A DNA stretch of 64,000 nt from JAUPVO01 sp964420875 (GTDB taxonomy: Bacteria; Patescibacteriota; Minisyncoccia; Phycocordibacterales; UBA5272), in NCBI GenBank assembly GCA_964420875.1, contig CAYQUK010000001.1:62001-126000 (forward strand), in the 5' to 3' direction. The translations under genes were made by a program, and so were the position numbers. Below the pieces are notes generated by a model. That model had not been told where the DNA came from. It did no database searches and saw nothing but the letters and a program-made list of their open reading frames with translations. Positions 17,961 to 26,426 of the stretch are shown here, piece by piece. The stretch's first letter is position 1. Each line of letters opens with the position of its first letter.

Positions 17961-18935
17961 ATGTTGTTAGACAAAGTTACATTAAAGCTAAGCGCAGGAA
18001 AAGGAGGAGATGGAGTAGTCCGTTGGCGCAGGGAAAAAGGCATACCTTACGGTGGCCCTGCAGGTGGTGATGGTGGTCAAGGAGGCGATGTGTTTTTAAA
18101 AGTGATACGTGATGTATACGCTCTTGGAGTGTTCCGCCAAAAGACAGAGTGGGCGGCAAAGGATGGCCAAAGCGGCAAAAAACGCAGTATGCATGGTTCT
18201 AATGCTGAGGACCTATATCTTGAGATACCACTCGGATCTATCGTTTATAATCGCGATTATGACATCACATACAACTGTGACGTAGATGGAGAGATAATTA
18301 AAATATTAAAAGGAGGTCACGGAGGACTCGGAAATGAGAAATTTAAAACAGCTGTTAATCGTACACCAGAGGAATATACAAAGGGACAAGCCGGAGAGAC
18401 TGGGACTTTTGATATTGAGCTGCAGCTGATCGCTGACGTGGGAATAATTGGTAAGCCTAACGCTGGCAAGTCATCACTCCTCAATGCTCTCACTCGTGCA
18501 TCTGCAAAGGTGGCTGATTATGAGTTCACCACTCTCGAGCCAAATCTAGGTGCGTATTTTGGATATGTTCTCGCGGACATCCCAGGATTGATCGAAGGGG
18601 CGAGTGATGGCAAGGGTCTAGGAGACAAGTTCCTCCGCCATATCAAACGTACATCAATGTTGCTACATCTTGTGAGTGCGAGTGAGGCTGACGTTGCGGA
18701 GACTTATAAGATAATCAGAAAAGAGTTAGGGGCGTATGATATGGACCTGACAAAGAAAAAAGAGATAGTGATACTTTCTCGTACTGACTTGGTTACGCCT
18801 GACGAGATGAAGAAAAAACAAAAAGAACTAGAGAAAGCTTGTGGACAGAAAATCATGACTATCAGTCTATTTGATGATGAAAATGTTAAAAGCTTTAGTG
18901 ATAGTTTTATAAAGATCTTGAGAGGAGAGAAATAA
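17961..18935 (+). CDS. obgE: Obg family GTPase, short form
   Basis: 324 residues from ATG 17961. The glycine-rich Obg fold comes first (KLSAGKGGDGVVRWRREKGI, PYGGPAGGDGGQGGDVFL), then the G domain with P-loop GKPNAGKSSLLNAL near residue 164, G3 ADIPGLIEGAS and G4 SRTDLV. It acts in large-subunit assembly and stress signalling. The C-terminal OCT domain present in some bacteria is missing. I moved the start downstream because the Obg domain begins at MLLDKVTLKL. TATTAT (17943-17948) lies 12 bases upstream. Confidence 0.95.
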   Translation: MLLDKVTLKLSAGKGGDGVVRWRREKGIPYGGPAGGDGGQGGDVFLKVIRDVYALGVFRQKTEWAAKDGQSGKKRSMHGSNAEDLYLEIPLGSIVYNRDYDITYNCDVDGEIIKILKGGHGGLGNEKFKTAVNRTPEEYTKGQAGETGTFDIELQLIADVGIIGKPNAGKSSLLNALTRASAKVADYEFTTLEPNLGAYFGYVLADIPGLIEGASDGKGLGDKFLRHIKRTSMLLHLVSASEADVAETYKIIRKELGAYDMDLTKKKEIVILSRTDLVTPDEMKKKQKELEKACGQKIMTISLFDDENVKSFSDSFIKILRGEK

Positions 18936-18936
18936 T

Positions 18937-18967
18937 AAAAAAGCCGCCCTTCGGGCGGCTTTTTTAT
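18937..18967. terminator. Bidirectional terminator between obgE and gatB
   Basis: AAAAAAGCCGCCC and GGGCGGCTTTTTT form a symmetric hairpin that serves both convergent genes. It overlaps the first base of the gatB stop codon. Confidence 0.9.
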
Positions 18968-20385
18968 TAGAGACTTTTTATAATCTCTGCGAACACTTGT
19001 GGGTTACCAGCACCGTTACTAGCCTTCATACATTTTCCTACGAAAAACATTGCTAGCTTGTCAGCCCCAGCTTTGTACTCAGTCCATTCTTTTTGATTTT
19101 CAGCTACCACAGTCTCAACTATTTTTTTCAGTGCCTCAGGGTCAACTGTCTGTATCAGGTTTAGCTCTTTTGCTCGCGTCTCTGTATCTGCGTCAGACTT
19201 CATCAGGTCTAATAACAAATCCTTTGCGCCACGAGATGACAACTTGTTCTCATTTATCATAGTGATAATTGTTTTAAAGTTTTTAGCATTAGGGAGTTTC
19301 AATGTGTCATCTTTTGCGAGCAGACCTATCGCATCGGTACAGAGATAATTAGCTAGAGTCTTCTTGCTGTTCTCGTCGAGACCCTCACTTGCTGCTGCAA
19401 AGTATGTATACATATTGTTATCATCCACCAGCTGCTCGATTTGTTTTTCTTGCAATCCTGTTGCTGTCAATTTGGCGCGTACCGCCCAAGGGAGCTCTGG
19501 CAATGCCGCACGCATACCCTCGATGTCGAACTCAGTATGTAAATACATTTTTGGCAAATCTGGATCAGGGAAATAGCGGTAGTCATGAGCATTCTCCTTT
19601 TTACGCTGAGAAAACGTCTCTTGTTTTGCCTCATTCCATCCACGAGTCTCCTGTATTATTGTTTCGCCCTTTGCGAGCATCTCTTTGTGGCGTTCTACTT
19701 CATACAGTATCGCTTTTTCTACAGAGTTAAAAGAGTTCAAATTTTTCACCTCACATTTTGTACCAAAAACATTTTTATCTTTTGTTATAGATATATTTGC
19801 TTCCAGTCTCATCTGACCTTTTTCCATGTCTGCATCACTGGCTCCTAATGTGCGCAATAGGCGTTGCAACTCTTTTCCAAATTCAGCGCTGCCTCTCGCT
19901 GCCTCCTCTGCGGAGTTGTATGTCACAGCGTCAGTTACCAGCTCTTGTAGCGGTACTCCAGCACGATTAAAATCAACCAAAGTGTATGCACCGGACTCAT
20001 GATCACTCTTTGCAGTGTCCTCCTCGAGATGTATACGTGTGAGAGGTACACCGTGTAGCATTCCGCCAGATACGATAGGATATTTGAATTGAGTTATCTG
20101 ATAGCCTTTTGGTATGTCTGGATAGAAATAGTTCTTGCGGTCGAACTCTGTATAGTCCGCGATATTTGATCCGAGTGCGAGACCGACGCGTATGACTTTT
20201 TCTACTGCATCACGATTTGGGACGGGTAGGGTACCAGGCTCAGCTAGACATATTTCGCATGTGTGCTTGTTCGCCTCCAATTCTAGTGGCACATTTGCAC
20301 AGTTGCACCACATTTTTGACTTGGTTTTCAGTTCTGCATGCACCTCCATTCCCACGGTTACAAAATAGCCATCTTTATTTTCCAT
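18967..20385 (-). CDS. gatB: Asp-tRNA(Asn)/Glu-tRNA(Gln) amidotransferase subunit B
   Basis: 472 residues, full length. It opens YFVTVGMEVHAELKTKSKMW, has the zinc-site cysteines CNCANVP and CEICLAEPGTLPVPN (residues 28-55), and carries FDRKNYFYPDIPKGYQITQ and HLEEDTAKS as in GatB. It phosphorylates and amidates mischarged tRNA with GatA and GatC, whose genes are not here. The C-terminal tail ends in the usual GNPQVFAEII segment. TATAAT (minus, 20395-20400) ends nine bases before the ATG, so the mRNA is probably leaderless. Confidence 0.97.
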   Translation of the reverse strand: MENKDGYFVTVGMEVHAELKTKSKMWCNCANVPLELEANKHTCEICLAEPGTLPVPNRDAVEKVIRVGLALGSNIADYTEFDRKNYFYPDIPKGYQITQFKYPIVSGGMLHGVPLTRIHLEEDTAKSDHESGAYTLVDFNRAGVPLQELVTDAVTYNSAEEAARGSAEFGKELQRLLRTLGASDADMEKGQMRLEANISITKDKNVFGTKCEVKNLNSFNSVEKAILYEVERHKEMLAKGETIIQETRGWNEAKQETFSQRKKENAHDYRYFPDPDLPKMYLHTEFDIEGMRAALPELPWAVRAKLTATGLQEKQIEQLVDDNNMYTYFAAASEGLDENSKKTLANYLCTDAIGLLAKDDTLKLPNAKNFKTIITMINENKLSSRGAKDLLLDLMKSDADTETRAKELNLIQTVDPEALKKIVETVVAENQKEWTEYKAGADKLAMFFVGKCMKASNGAGNPQVFAEIIKSL

Positions 20386-20469
20386 ATTATGTTGATTATA
20401 TCAAATATTACCAAAAACCCAAATAAAGACAGCAGATTTCCAGCCCCATAAAATGTAAAATATCACCAC

Positions 20470-20497
20470 TTGACAAAAGGTTTGTAAATGTTATAAT
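20470..20497 (+). promoter_or_regulatory. Consensus sigma-70 promoter of an RNA gene
   Basis: TTGACA (20470-20475), a 16-base spacer and TATAAT (20492-20497). Both hexamers are perfect, the strongest promoter in this part of the window, and no protein gene follows it. Confidence 0.75.
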
Positions 20498-20503
20498 GTT
20501 GTC

Positions 20504-20762
20504 AGCAAAGTTCGTTAACCAACAAAGGAGCCCTCAGCCTATACTGTTCCTCATTCAAGTTTAGATTAAAATTCTCGGCTGACAACGCCTCGTGACGTCG
20601 CCGTCGGCTAAATCCACTAAGGCGGCCTAAGCCGCAGGAGGAGAAATAATGCATTGGTCGTAAATTTAAGATTCCCGAGTTCCTGTCGACCATTAGACCG
20701 AGGGCAATGACCCAGCCCTCGGTCGCCAATAAAGTCTTAGCTTCGCGCTAAGCTTTTTTATT
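20504..20762 (+). ncRNA. Unidentified structured RNA, about 255 nt
   Basis: The transcript should start near 20504 and end at the CTTAGC/GCTAAG hairpin plus T-run at about 20737-20760. Stable hairpins inside are GCGGC/GCCGC near 20625-20640, TGGTCG/CGACCA near 20653-20693 and ACCGAGGGC/GCCCTCGGT near 20697-20724. GTTGTCAGC (20498-20506) is complementary to GCTGACAAC (20578-20586). An exposed AGGAGGAG sits before a tiny ATG-CAT-TGG-TCG-TAA frame near 20650. The opposing frame on the minus strand is a shadow. The RNA could be a regulator, 6S-like or a lineage RNA; I could not match it to RNase P, tmRNA or SRP RNA. Confidence 0.62.
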
Positions 20763-21582
20763 TTGCGTATTTTTTATTCCAAGTCATCTGACGCTTTGCG
20801 TATTGCCAACTTTTTGTGATTATATTTTGTATCAATTCTTCTTTGTTAAGTTTATTTTCCAAATAGTTAATAGTCTCTTTGTATTCTATTCCTATACTCG
20901 AAAGCCTTTCTTTGCTAATAGTTTTTAATAAGTTTTCTGTCTCTGATATTATCCCGTCAATTCTTTTTTCTGTCCGCAGTTTGATACGTTCCAACAGTTC
21001 ATCTTTTGTTTTGTCTATTATTATCCACTCTACATCGTATTTTGCCTCACGATTTCTGGTTGGTATTTCACCATGAATTTGCATTATTTCCAGTTCACGA
21101 ATTAGTCTCCTTCTGTTCCCGACACTTTTACTTTCAAAATCTGGATCAATATTTTTTATCTCACTCAGTATCTGCTCATCAGTTTTATTTTTATATTTTT
21201 CCTCAAAGTTTTTATCACGTGCTGGTGTGTCGGGTAGGCCATACACCAGTGCATCAATATACATACCAGTACCACCGCAAATAATTGGTAATTTATTTTT
21301 AGATATTATTTCCTGTATTGCTTTTTCTGCCTCATGAACCCAGTCGAATACCGAGAAGTCTGCACCAGGGTCTGCAATGTCTAGGCAATGATGCTTTATG
21401 CCTCGCATCTCATCTGCTGTTATCTTACCAGTCCCAATATCTAGCCCTGTGTAGACCTGTCTCGAGTCTGCACTGACCACTTCGCCATCGCGCTCTATAG
21501 CCAGCTGCACAGCCAGATCACTCTTGCCACTAGATGTTGGTCCTGCGACTATTATTATCTTGTCTTTTTTGCTTATTTGCAT
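20758..21582 (-). CDS. miaA: tRNA dimethylallyltransferase
   Basis: 274 residues, slightly short for the family (about 300). The P-loop GPTSSGKS (residues 14-21), SADSRQVYTGLDIGTGKIT, HHCLDIADPG and the GGTGMYIDAL segment are the MiaA signature. It adds an isoprenyl group to A37 of tRNAs that read UNN codons. The stop codon abuts the T-run of the RNA terminator on the other strand, so the two transcripts converge. It diverges from the small coiled-coil gene at 21610. Confidence 0.96.
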   Translation of the reverse strand: MQISKKDKIIIVAGPTSSGKSDLAVQLAIERDGEVVSADSRQVYTGLDIGTGKITADEMRGIKHHCLDIADPGADFSVFDWVHEAEKAIQEIISKNKLPIICGGTGMYIDALVYGLPDTPARDKNFEEKYKNKTDEQILSEIKNIDPDFESKSVGNRRRLIRELEIMQIHGEIPTRNREAKYDVEWIIIDKTKDELLERIKLRTEKRIDGIISETENLLKTISKERLSSIGIEYKETINYLENKLNKEELIQNIITKSWQYAKRQMTWNKKYAK

Positions 21583-21609
21583 GATTTATATCTATGCTAC
21601 AATATATAC

Positions 21610-21909
21610 ATGTTTAGTCCAAATCATAGTCCAGGCTCAGAAAGAAATCGTTCTCAAAACGACAGTGAGGCGAAAAGAATTAATTGGCAAGGTGGGATGC
21701 AGGGTAACCCAATGTTATCCGTAAAGGCAGTTGAAAATTTAAAGTTACAGATAAATAGACTCGACTCTGATATAGCAAAACTAAATAATAGTATAGCTGA
21801 GTCAAATGATCAGAATATGAGAAAAGCTTTTGAGAAAGTTAGAGATAAACTTTTAAGCGAGAAGAAAGAACTAGAAAATACTACCGGAATAAAAACAACC
21901 ATTCAATAG
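21610..21909 (+). CDS. Small coiled-coil protein, 99 residues, unknown
   Basis: From ATG 21610 the first 35 residues are polar and low in structure (SPNHSPGSERNRSQNDSE) and the remainder is helical with heptads (VENLKLQINRLDSDIAKLNN). TACAAT (21598-21603) lies six bases before this ATG, which is why I prefer it to the frame's upstream ATG inside the miaA promoter. A cytosolic helical oligomer is likely. No family recognised. Confidence 0.55.
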   Translation: MFSPNHSPGSERNRSQNDSEAKRINWQGGMQGNPMLSVKAVENLKLQINRLDSDIAKLNNSIAESNDQNMRKAFEKVRDKLLSEKKELENTTGIKTTIQ

Positions 21910-21948
21910 CATTTTTGTGTTATAATGCGTTCATAATTAATTAAAAAT

Positions 21949-22671
21949 ATGAATAAAAATACTTGTGGTGAGGAGGGGTGCTGTGGACAGGCTTGTGAGG
22001 ACTGCCCATGCCAAAATGGTGGAGTTTGCCTAAATACTGCAAATGATGAGTCATGCGAATGTTGTGGTGACGAGGAGCTGGGTATGTATGGCATCGCAGA
22101 GAATGTGAATGCTGAGATAGGCGAGCCTGTTGAAGATTTTTGTGTAGATAAATATCAAGCTGGCAAGATAGATAAAGTATTTCTATCTGATTACGCTGGT
22201 AAATGGGTGGTTCTATTTTTCTATCCAGCTGATTTTACATTTGTTTGCCCTACAGAATTGGAGGAGCTCGCTGATATGTATGACAAGTTCACAAAGATAA
22301 ATGCAGAGGTGTTGTCAGTTTCAACAGATACCGCATTTGCACACAAGGCTTGGGCAGAGTCTAGTCCTGCTATCAAAAAGGTCAAGTTCCCAATGCTTGC
22401 TGATCCAGCTCATGAGTTATGTGAGTATTTTAATGTTTTGATTCGTGACGATGGTTTGGCTAGACGTGGGACATTTATCCTCAACCCAGAGGGAGTCCTA
22501 GTCAGCATGGAGGTTAATGACAATAGCATAGGTCGTAGCGCAAAGGAGCTGTATCGCAAATTGCAAGCTGCTCAGTTCGTGTACGAACACGGTGATCAGG
22601 TTTGCCCTGCGAGTTGGGAACCAGGAGACGACACTTTGACTCCTAATGATGATCTGGTAGGAAAGATTTAG
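21949..22671 (+). CDS. 2-Cys peroxiredoxin (AhpC/Prx1 type) with a cysteine-rich N-terminal extension
   Basis: 240 residues. The C-terminal 195 are a typical peroxiredoxin: peroxidatic Cys in DFTFVCPTELEE (near residue 100), and resolving Cys in GDQVCPASWEPGDDTL (near 219). The enzyme reduces peroxides using thiol donors. The first 41 residues carry ten cysteines (positions 6, 11, 12, 16, 19, 21, 27, 36, 38, 39) in C-C, C-x-C and C-x2-C groups, which suggests a metal or redox module. TATAAT (21921-21926) is 22 bases upstream with no Shine-Dalgarno. Confidence 0.93.
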   Translation: MNKNTCGEEGCCGQACEDCPCQNGGVCLNTANDESCECCGDEELGMYGIAENVNAEIGEPVEDFCVDKYQAGKIDKVFLSDYAGKWVVLFFYPADFTFVCPTELEELADMYDKFTKINAEVLSVSTDTAFAHKAWAESSPAIKKVKFPMLADPAHELCEYFNVLIRDDGLARRGTFILNPEGVLVSMEVNDNSIGRSAKELYRKLQAAQFVYEHGDQVCPASWEPGDDTLTPNDDLVGKI

Positions 22672-22689
22672 AAAGTTAATTTAGAAATT

Positions 22690-22953
22690 ATGGATAACAA
22701 TACACAAACAATCAACACAGCTGCACCAGCAGCAGAGCAAAAGGTTAATATTGAGTGGGTAATAGTTCTACTCTTTGCATTTTTCTTGGGCTGGCTCGGT
22801 GTTCACAGATTCTATGTTGGTAAGATTGGCACAGGGATATTAATGATTGTGACTTTCGGAGGTCTCGGCATCTGGGCATTGATAGACCTCATCATCGTAG
22901 CCGTAGGGCAATTCAAAAAGAAAGACGGGACATTGATACCGGTTTTCAAATAA
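22690..22953 (+). CDS. TM2 domain membrane protein
   Basis: 87 residues. After a polar N-terminus of about 22 residues come two membrane helices joined by the TM2 signature (FFLGWLGVHRFYVGKIGTGI then LGIWALIDLI). Such proteins sit in the cell membrane; their function is unknown. The gene follows the peroxiredoxin by 18 bases and probably shares its transcript. A hairpin terminator follows. Confidence 0.9.
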   Translation: MDNNTQTINTAAPAAEQKVNIEWVIVLLFAFFLGWLGVHRFYVGKIGTGILMIVTFGGLGIWALIDLIIVAVGQFKKKDGTLIPVFK

Positions 22954-22968
22954 ATAGAGAAATAAAAG

Positions 22969-22995
22969 AACGGACCTGCGAGGGTCCGTTTTTGA
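22969..22995. terminator. Bidirectional terminator
   Basis: AACGGACC (22969-22976) pairs with GGTCCGTT (22983-22990), with T-runs on both strands. It ends the TM2 gene and the convergent small gene at 23011. Confidence 0.85.
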
Positions 22996-23010
22996 TAGGC
23001 TGACTTTTGG

Positions 23011-23163
23011 TCAGCGCTTGTGGAGTTGTTGCGGTGGAATGCCGGCGTAAGCATTGTTTGCGTTACGCTGTCGCGCTTGTTCGCGTTTTTCCAGCTTGTG
23101 CTCCGCTCTTTTCTTTGACCTTTTTGCGTCACCTGGGTGATGCTTACGTTTGTTATGGTTCAA
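23011..23163 (-). CDS. Small lysine/arginine-rich protein, 50 residues, unknown
   Basis: The frame is open from within the tRNA gene, but a start at TTG 23163 is supported by GGGAG ending six bases upstream. The product is strongly basic (many Lys, Arg and His, e.g. HNKRKHHPGDAKRSKKRAEH) and could bind nucleic acid. It ends in TGA, unlike the native genes here, and lies directly downstream of tRNA-Leu(CAA), facing a bidirectional terminator. It fits the foreign-looking Shine-Dalgarno class. It may be a chance frame; no family is recognised. Confidence 0.4.
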   Translation of the reverse strand: MNHNKRKHHPGDAKRSKKRAEHKLEKREQARQRNANNAYAGIPPQQLHKR

Positions 23164-23240
23164 TCTCTTCTCCCGTGTCGTTGTAGACAAGAAAATACTA
23201 ACATTACAATAAATAAAAATCAATATTAAAAATAGTTTTG

Positions 23241-23321
23241 TGCCAAAGGAGGGACTCGAACCCTCAAGCCGTGAAGCAAGCGATTTTGAGTCGCTCGTGT
23301 ATACCATTCCACCACTTTGGC
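23241..23321 (-). tRNA. tRNA-Leu(CAA)
   Basis: The acceptor stem GCCAAAG/CTTTGGC, anticodon stem AGCGA/TCGCT with loop CTCAAAA (anticodon CAA), a long variable arm and a TTCGA T-loop fit a class II leucine tRNA. The CCA end is not encoded. Confidence 0.95.
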
Positions 23322-23374
23322 TAGTTGAATATGTGGATTATATCATAAAAATCTCATGCTATACTAATACAATT

Positions 23375-24460
23375 ATGGCAACAATTGAGAATGCGATCTA
23401 CTGGCTCGAAGTAGAAAAAATTATCCCAAATCCTTATCAACCTCGTAAAGAGTTTGACCCAATACAACTCCAAGAGATGGCGGACAGTATACGCCAATAC
23501 GGTATACTCCAGCCACTAGTTGTATCTCGTTTCGAAGAGATGAAAGAGGATGGATCAATAGAGGTGGTATATCAATTGATAGCTGGAGAGAGGCGTTTGC
23601 GTGGATCAAAACTTGCAGGGCTGTCACAGGTGCCATGTATCATACGTGTTGGTGATGACAATAGAGAAAAGCTCGAGATAGCGATAATTGAAAACGTCGT
23701 ACGTGAGAATCTAAATCCAGTCGAGCGTGGCATGGCGTATCAGAGACTAGCTGAAGAGTTCAAATTGACTTGGGTTGATATTGCAAAGAAGGTATCAAAG
23801 TCTCGCGAATATGTTTCTAATACTGTTCGTATTTTGATGTTGCCTCAAGATATGTTGGATGCATTATCGAAAGGCAAAATCACAGAAGGTCATACCAGGC
23901 CGCTGCTGATGCTCATCGATAGACCAGAGGAGCAGGCGACATTGTTCAAAGAGATGCTAATTAGAAAAATGACAGTTCGTGAGGCCGAGGGCATAGCGAG
24001 ACGTGTGGCGTATGACAAGGTTCGCAAGAAAAGTACATACATAACACCAGAGGTTGTAGAAATGGAGGAGGGGTTGGCACAATCACTAGGCACAAGAGTT
24101 ACTATCGAGCCTCGTGAAAAAGGTGGAAAGATATCTATCGACTACTTTACTTATGATGAATTGATGTCGTTATCTAGATTGATAAAAAACGCCAGCAGCA
24201 GCAAGACTCATGTAGGTATGTTCGATGCAATGAAAAATGACAATACTACAATAGGTGGCTACACTGAGGAGTTACCAGTAGCCGATGTTATTAACACTTT
24301 GCCTACTGATCAGTTGGTGGATAATTTGCCAGCTGAGTATTTTGAGAATAACAGCGTATTAGCAGAAGTAGCAGTGGATGACAGATCTAAAGAAGAGGTA
24401 GTGGCTGACAATAATACCGAGGATACTGATCTCTATAATATTAAAAACTTTTCTCTATAG
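23375..24460 (+). CDS. parB: ParB/Spo0J-type chromosome partitioning protein
   Basis: 361 residues from ATG 23375. The ParB N-terminal nuclease-like/CTP-binding fold is seen in NPYQPRKEFDPIQLQEMADS, GILQPLVV and LIAGERRLRGSKLAGL; the central helix-turn-helix is VDIAKKVSKSREYVSNTVRI near 150. It binds parS sites and spreads along DNA for segregation. The C-terminal 100 residues are acidic and divergent. No parA or parS is visible nearby. TATACT (23360-23365) ends nine bases before the ATG. Confidence 0.93.
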   Translation: MATIENAIYWLEVEKIIPNPYQPRKEFDPIQLQEMADSIRQYGILQPLVVSRFEEMKEDGSIEVVYQLIAGERRLRGSKLAGLSQVPCIIRVGDDNREKLEIAIIENVVRENLNPVERGMAYQRLAEEFKLTWVDIAKKVSKSREYVSNTVRILMLPQDMLDALSKGKITEGHTRPLLMLIDRPEEQATLFKEMLIRKMTVREAEGIARRVAYDKVRKKSTYITPEVVEMEEGLAQSLGTRVTIEPREKGGKISIDYFTYDELMSLSRLIKNASSSKTHVGMFDAMKNDNTTIGGYTEELPVADVINTLPTDQLVDNLPAEYFENNSVLAEVAVDDRSKEEVVADNNTEDTDLYNIKNFSL

Positions 24461-24467
24461 TTTTGTT

Positions 24468-25937
24468 TTAACTAATAAAGAATCTATCCAACGGCCCACC
24501 ATTTTCTTTTAGCCAGCTTCTAATGTGACGTTTTGCCATTGTTGTTTTGCACATGTTGATCCATTTACGATTAGGCTTTGCTGTGTCACTGGTTTCTATT
24601 CTTACCACATCTTTATTTTTTAAAACATAATCAAAGGGTACTAGTTTGCCGCCTACATAGCTTCTCATCGCATGATCTCCAATGTGGCTATGAACAGTGT
24701 ATGCAAAGTCTAGGGGTGTGGACCCGTCTGGTAAATCTATAACGTCGCCTTTTGGAGTAAAGATAAATACTCTGTGATTAAAAAAGTCCTCTTTTAAGTT
24801 TTTCAAAAAGTCTCCATGTTTTGAAACGTCTTTTTGCCACTCGAGCAATTCACGTGTCCAACTGACTTTTTTTGCCAAAGTATGTCTATCTATATCATTT
24901 GTACCAAGCTCTTTGTATGCGAGATGAGAGGCGATACCATATTCAGCCTCCTCATGCATTTGTTTTGTTCTGATTTGTATTTCTACAGTTGCACCAGTAC
25001 CGGTAAAAACTGTGGTATGTAGTGATTGATAACCATTTGGTTTTGGTACTGCTATATAGTCTTTAAATCTGCCTGGCATCGGCTTATAAAAACTGTGTAT
25101 CACACCCAAAGCTTGATAACAGTCACTCATATTTGGCACTATGATACGCAGAGCAATAATGTCGTATATTTTTGCGATATCATAATTATATTTTTTTAGT
25201 TTTTGCCAAAGAGAGTATAGGTGTTTGATTCTCTGGTCCACACGCTCAATATTTACCTCTAGTATGCGTAGCTCCTCATTAATTGTTTTTGATATCTCCT
25301 CCAATGTTGCCTCATCGGTAGACTGTATGGTTTTGAGTATTTCCTGGGTGCGTTTATATTCGTCAGGATAAACATAAGGGAAAGCCTTGTCCTCCAGCTC
25401 AGCCTTTAATTTTCCCATACCGAGCCTGTCGGCGAGACGTGCGTGTATCTCTAGAGTTTCGAGAGCTATACGTTTTTGTTTTTCTTTGTCTACATATTCG
25501 AGTGTTGATATATTATGCAGCCTGTCACAGAGCTTGATAACCACTACACGTATATCATCACTCATAGCAACAAAGAATTTACGTAAAGACTCGACATGTC
25601 TCTCGACTCCGTTGTATCTGACTTTTCCAAGTTTCGTGACACCTTCTACCAAGGTCGTTATCTCTAAACCGAAATCCTTTTCCATTTGCTCGTGGGTGTA
25701 TGTAGTGTCCTCAAGCAGGTCATGCATCAGTCCGGCAGCTATTGTCTCGGCGTCCATCTTTTGATTTGCTATATTTATGGCTGTTGCTACACAGTGATTA
25801 AAATACGGCTCGCCAGATTTACGCAGTTGTCCCTCATGGAAACTTTTTGCAGTAAAATACGCCTTTTCTATTAGCTTTTTCTCATCAGCGTTCAAATAGT
25901 TGGCCGCTGCGTATAGACTTTCAATTGGCGTGTGCAT
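24468..25937 (-). CDS. (p)ppGpp synthetase/hydrolase, RelA/SpoT family
   Basis: 489 residues, without the usual C-terminal ACT/RRM region. The N-terminal HD hydrolase domain shows HCVATAINIA and AGLMHDLLEDT (residues 47-72) and RLHNISTLE near 141. The synthetase domain shows DIIALRIIVPNMSDCYQALG and KDYIAVPKPNGYQSLHTTVF near 300. A TGS domain (VIDLPDGSTPLDFAYTVHSH) follows. It should make and degrade the alarmone (p)ppGpp. The trimmed regulatory part suggests simpler ribosome sensing. TATAAA (minus, 25945-25950) is seven bases before the ATG. Confidence 0.94.
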   Translation of the reverse strand: MHTPIESLYAAANYLNADEKKLIEKAYFTAKSFHEGQLRKSGEPYFNHCVATAINIANQKMDAETIAAGLMHDLLEDTTYTHEQMEKDFGLEITTLVEGVTKLGKVRYNGVERHVESLRKFFVAMSDDIRVVVIKLCDRLHNISTLEYVDKEKQKRIALETLEIHARLADRLGMGKLKAELEDKAFPYVYPDEYKRTQEILKTIQSTDEATLEEISKTINEELRILEVNIERVDQRIKHLYSLWQKLKKYNYDIAKIYDIIALRIIVPNMSDCYQALGVIHSFYKPMPGRFKDYIAVPKPNGYQSLHTTVFTGTGATVEIQIRTKQMHEEAEYGIASHLAYKELGTNDIDRHTLAKKVSWTRELLEWQKDVSKHGDFLKNLKEDFFNHRVFIFTPKGDVIDLPDGSTPLDFAYTVHSHIGDHAMRSYVGGKLVPFDYVLKNKDVVRIETSDTAKPNRKWINMCKTTMAKRHIRSWLKENGGPLDRFFIS

Positions 25938-25975
25938 GTTATACTTTATACCATATAAAATAAAAATATAAAATC

Positions 25976-26386
25976 ATGACAGAAGAAATAAAACATCACA
26001 AGGGAGATACGCATTCTTATAAAGGGTGGCTCAATTCAGATTCATTTTTAAAAAGATGTTTTTCTATAGCTGGGTACAACTTTGTTGCATCACTTATCAT
26101 TAGTATTCCTTTTTACATCATAATGTTAATCGCTGGGTTTGCATTGTTCGGTATGATGGGGGTAGGGAGTATGGATCATATGAATGATGTAAGAAATAAT
26201 ATGTCAGAGACTGCGCCTGCTGGGAAGGTGGACATAAAAGCAGTGTGCGAAAGCCTGATGGCAAACAGTGGAATGGAAAACACACCAGCTGCTGCTGTAT
26301 ATGTAAAAGCTTGCGTAGATGGTGATTATCAAGACGCCGTTAACATGTATATAAAAATGATGGGCGGCGATGGCAAGGCTATCTAG
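25976..26386 (+). CDS. Membrane protein, 136 residues, unknown
   Basis: A charged N-terminus of about 35 residues precedes a hydrophobic segment (ASLIISIPFYIIMLIAGFAL, about 39-58) with a Gly/Met-rich continuation. The C-terminal half is soluble and has two cysteines (AVCESLMANS and YVKACVDGDYQD), which could pair outside the cell. It lies between the rel gene and the topA terminator. I recognise no family. Confidence 0.6.
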   Translation: MTEEIKHHKGDTHSYKGWLNSDSFLKRCFSIAGYNFVASLIISIPFYIIMLIAGFALFGMMGVGSMDHMNDVRNNMSETAPAGKVDIKAVCESLMANSGMENTPAAAVYVKACVDGDYQDAVNMYIKMMGGDGKAI

Positions 26387-26395
26387 ATATCAAAT

Positions 26396-26426
26396 AAAAA
26401 TAGCCGCATAATGCGGCTATTTTTAT
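26396..26426. terminator. Bidirectional terminator between the membrane-protein gene and topA
   Basis: AAAAATAGCCGCAT (26396-26409) pairs with ATGCGGCTATTTTT (26411-26424). It overlaps the stop codon of topA. Confidence 0.88.

Noticed and set aside
20640..20665. ATG-CAT-TGG-TCG-TAA with AGGAGGAG as a leader peptide
   Set aside because: Four codons cannot be supported as a gene. Noted only as part of the RNA.
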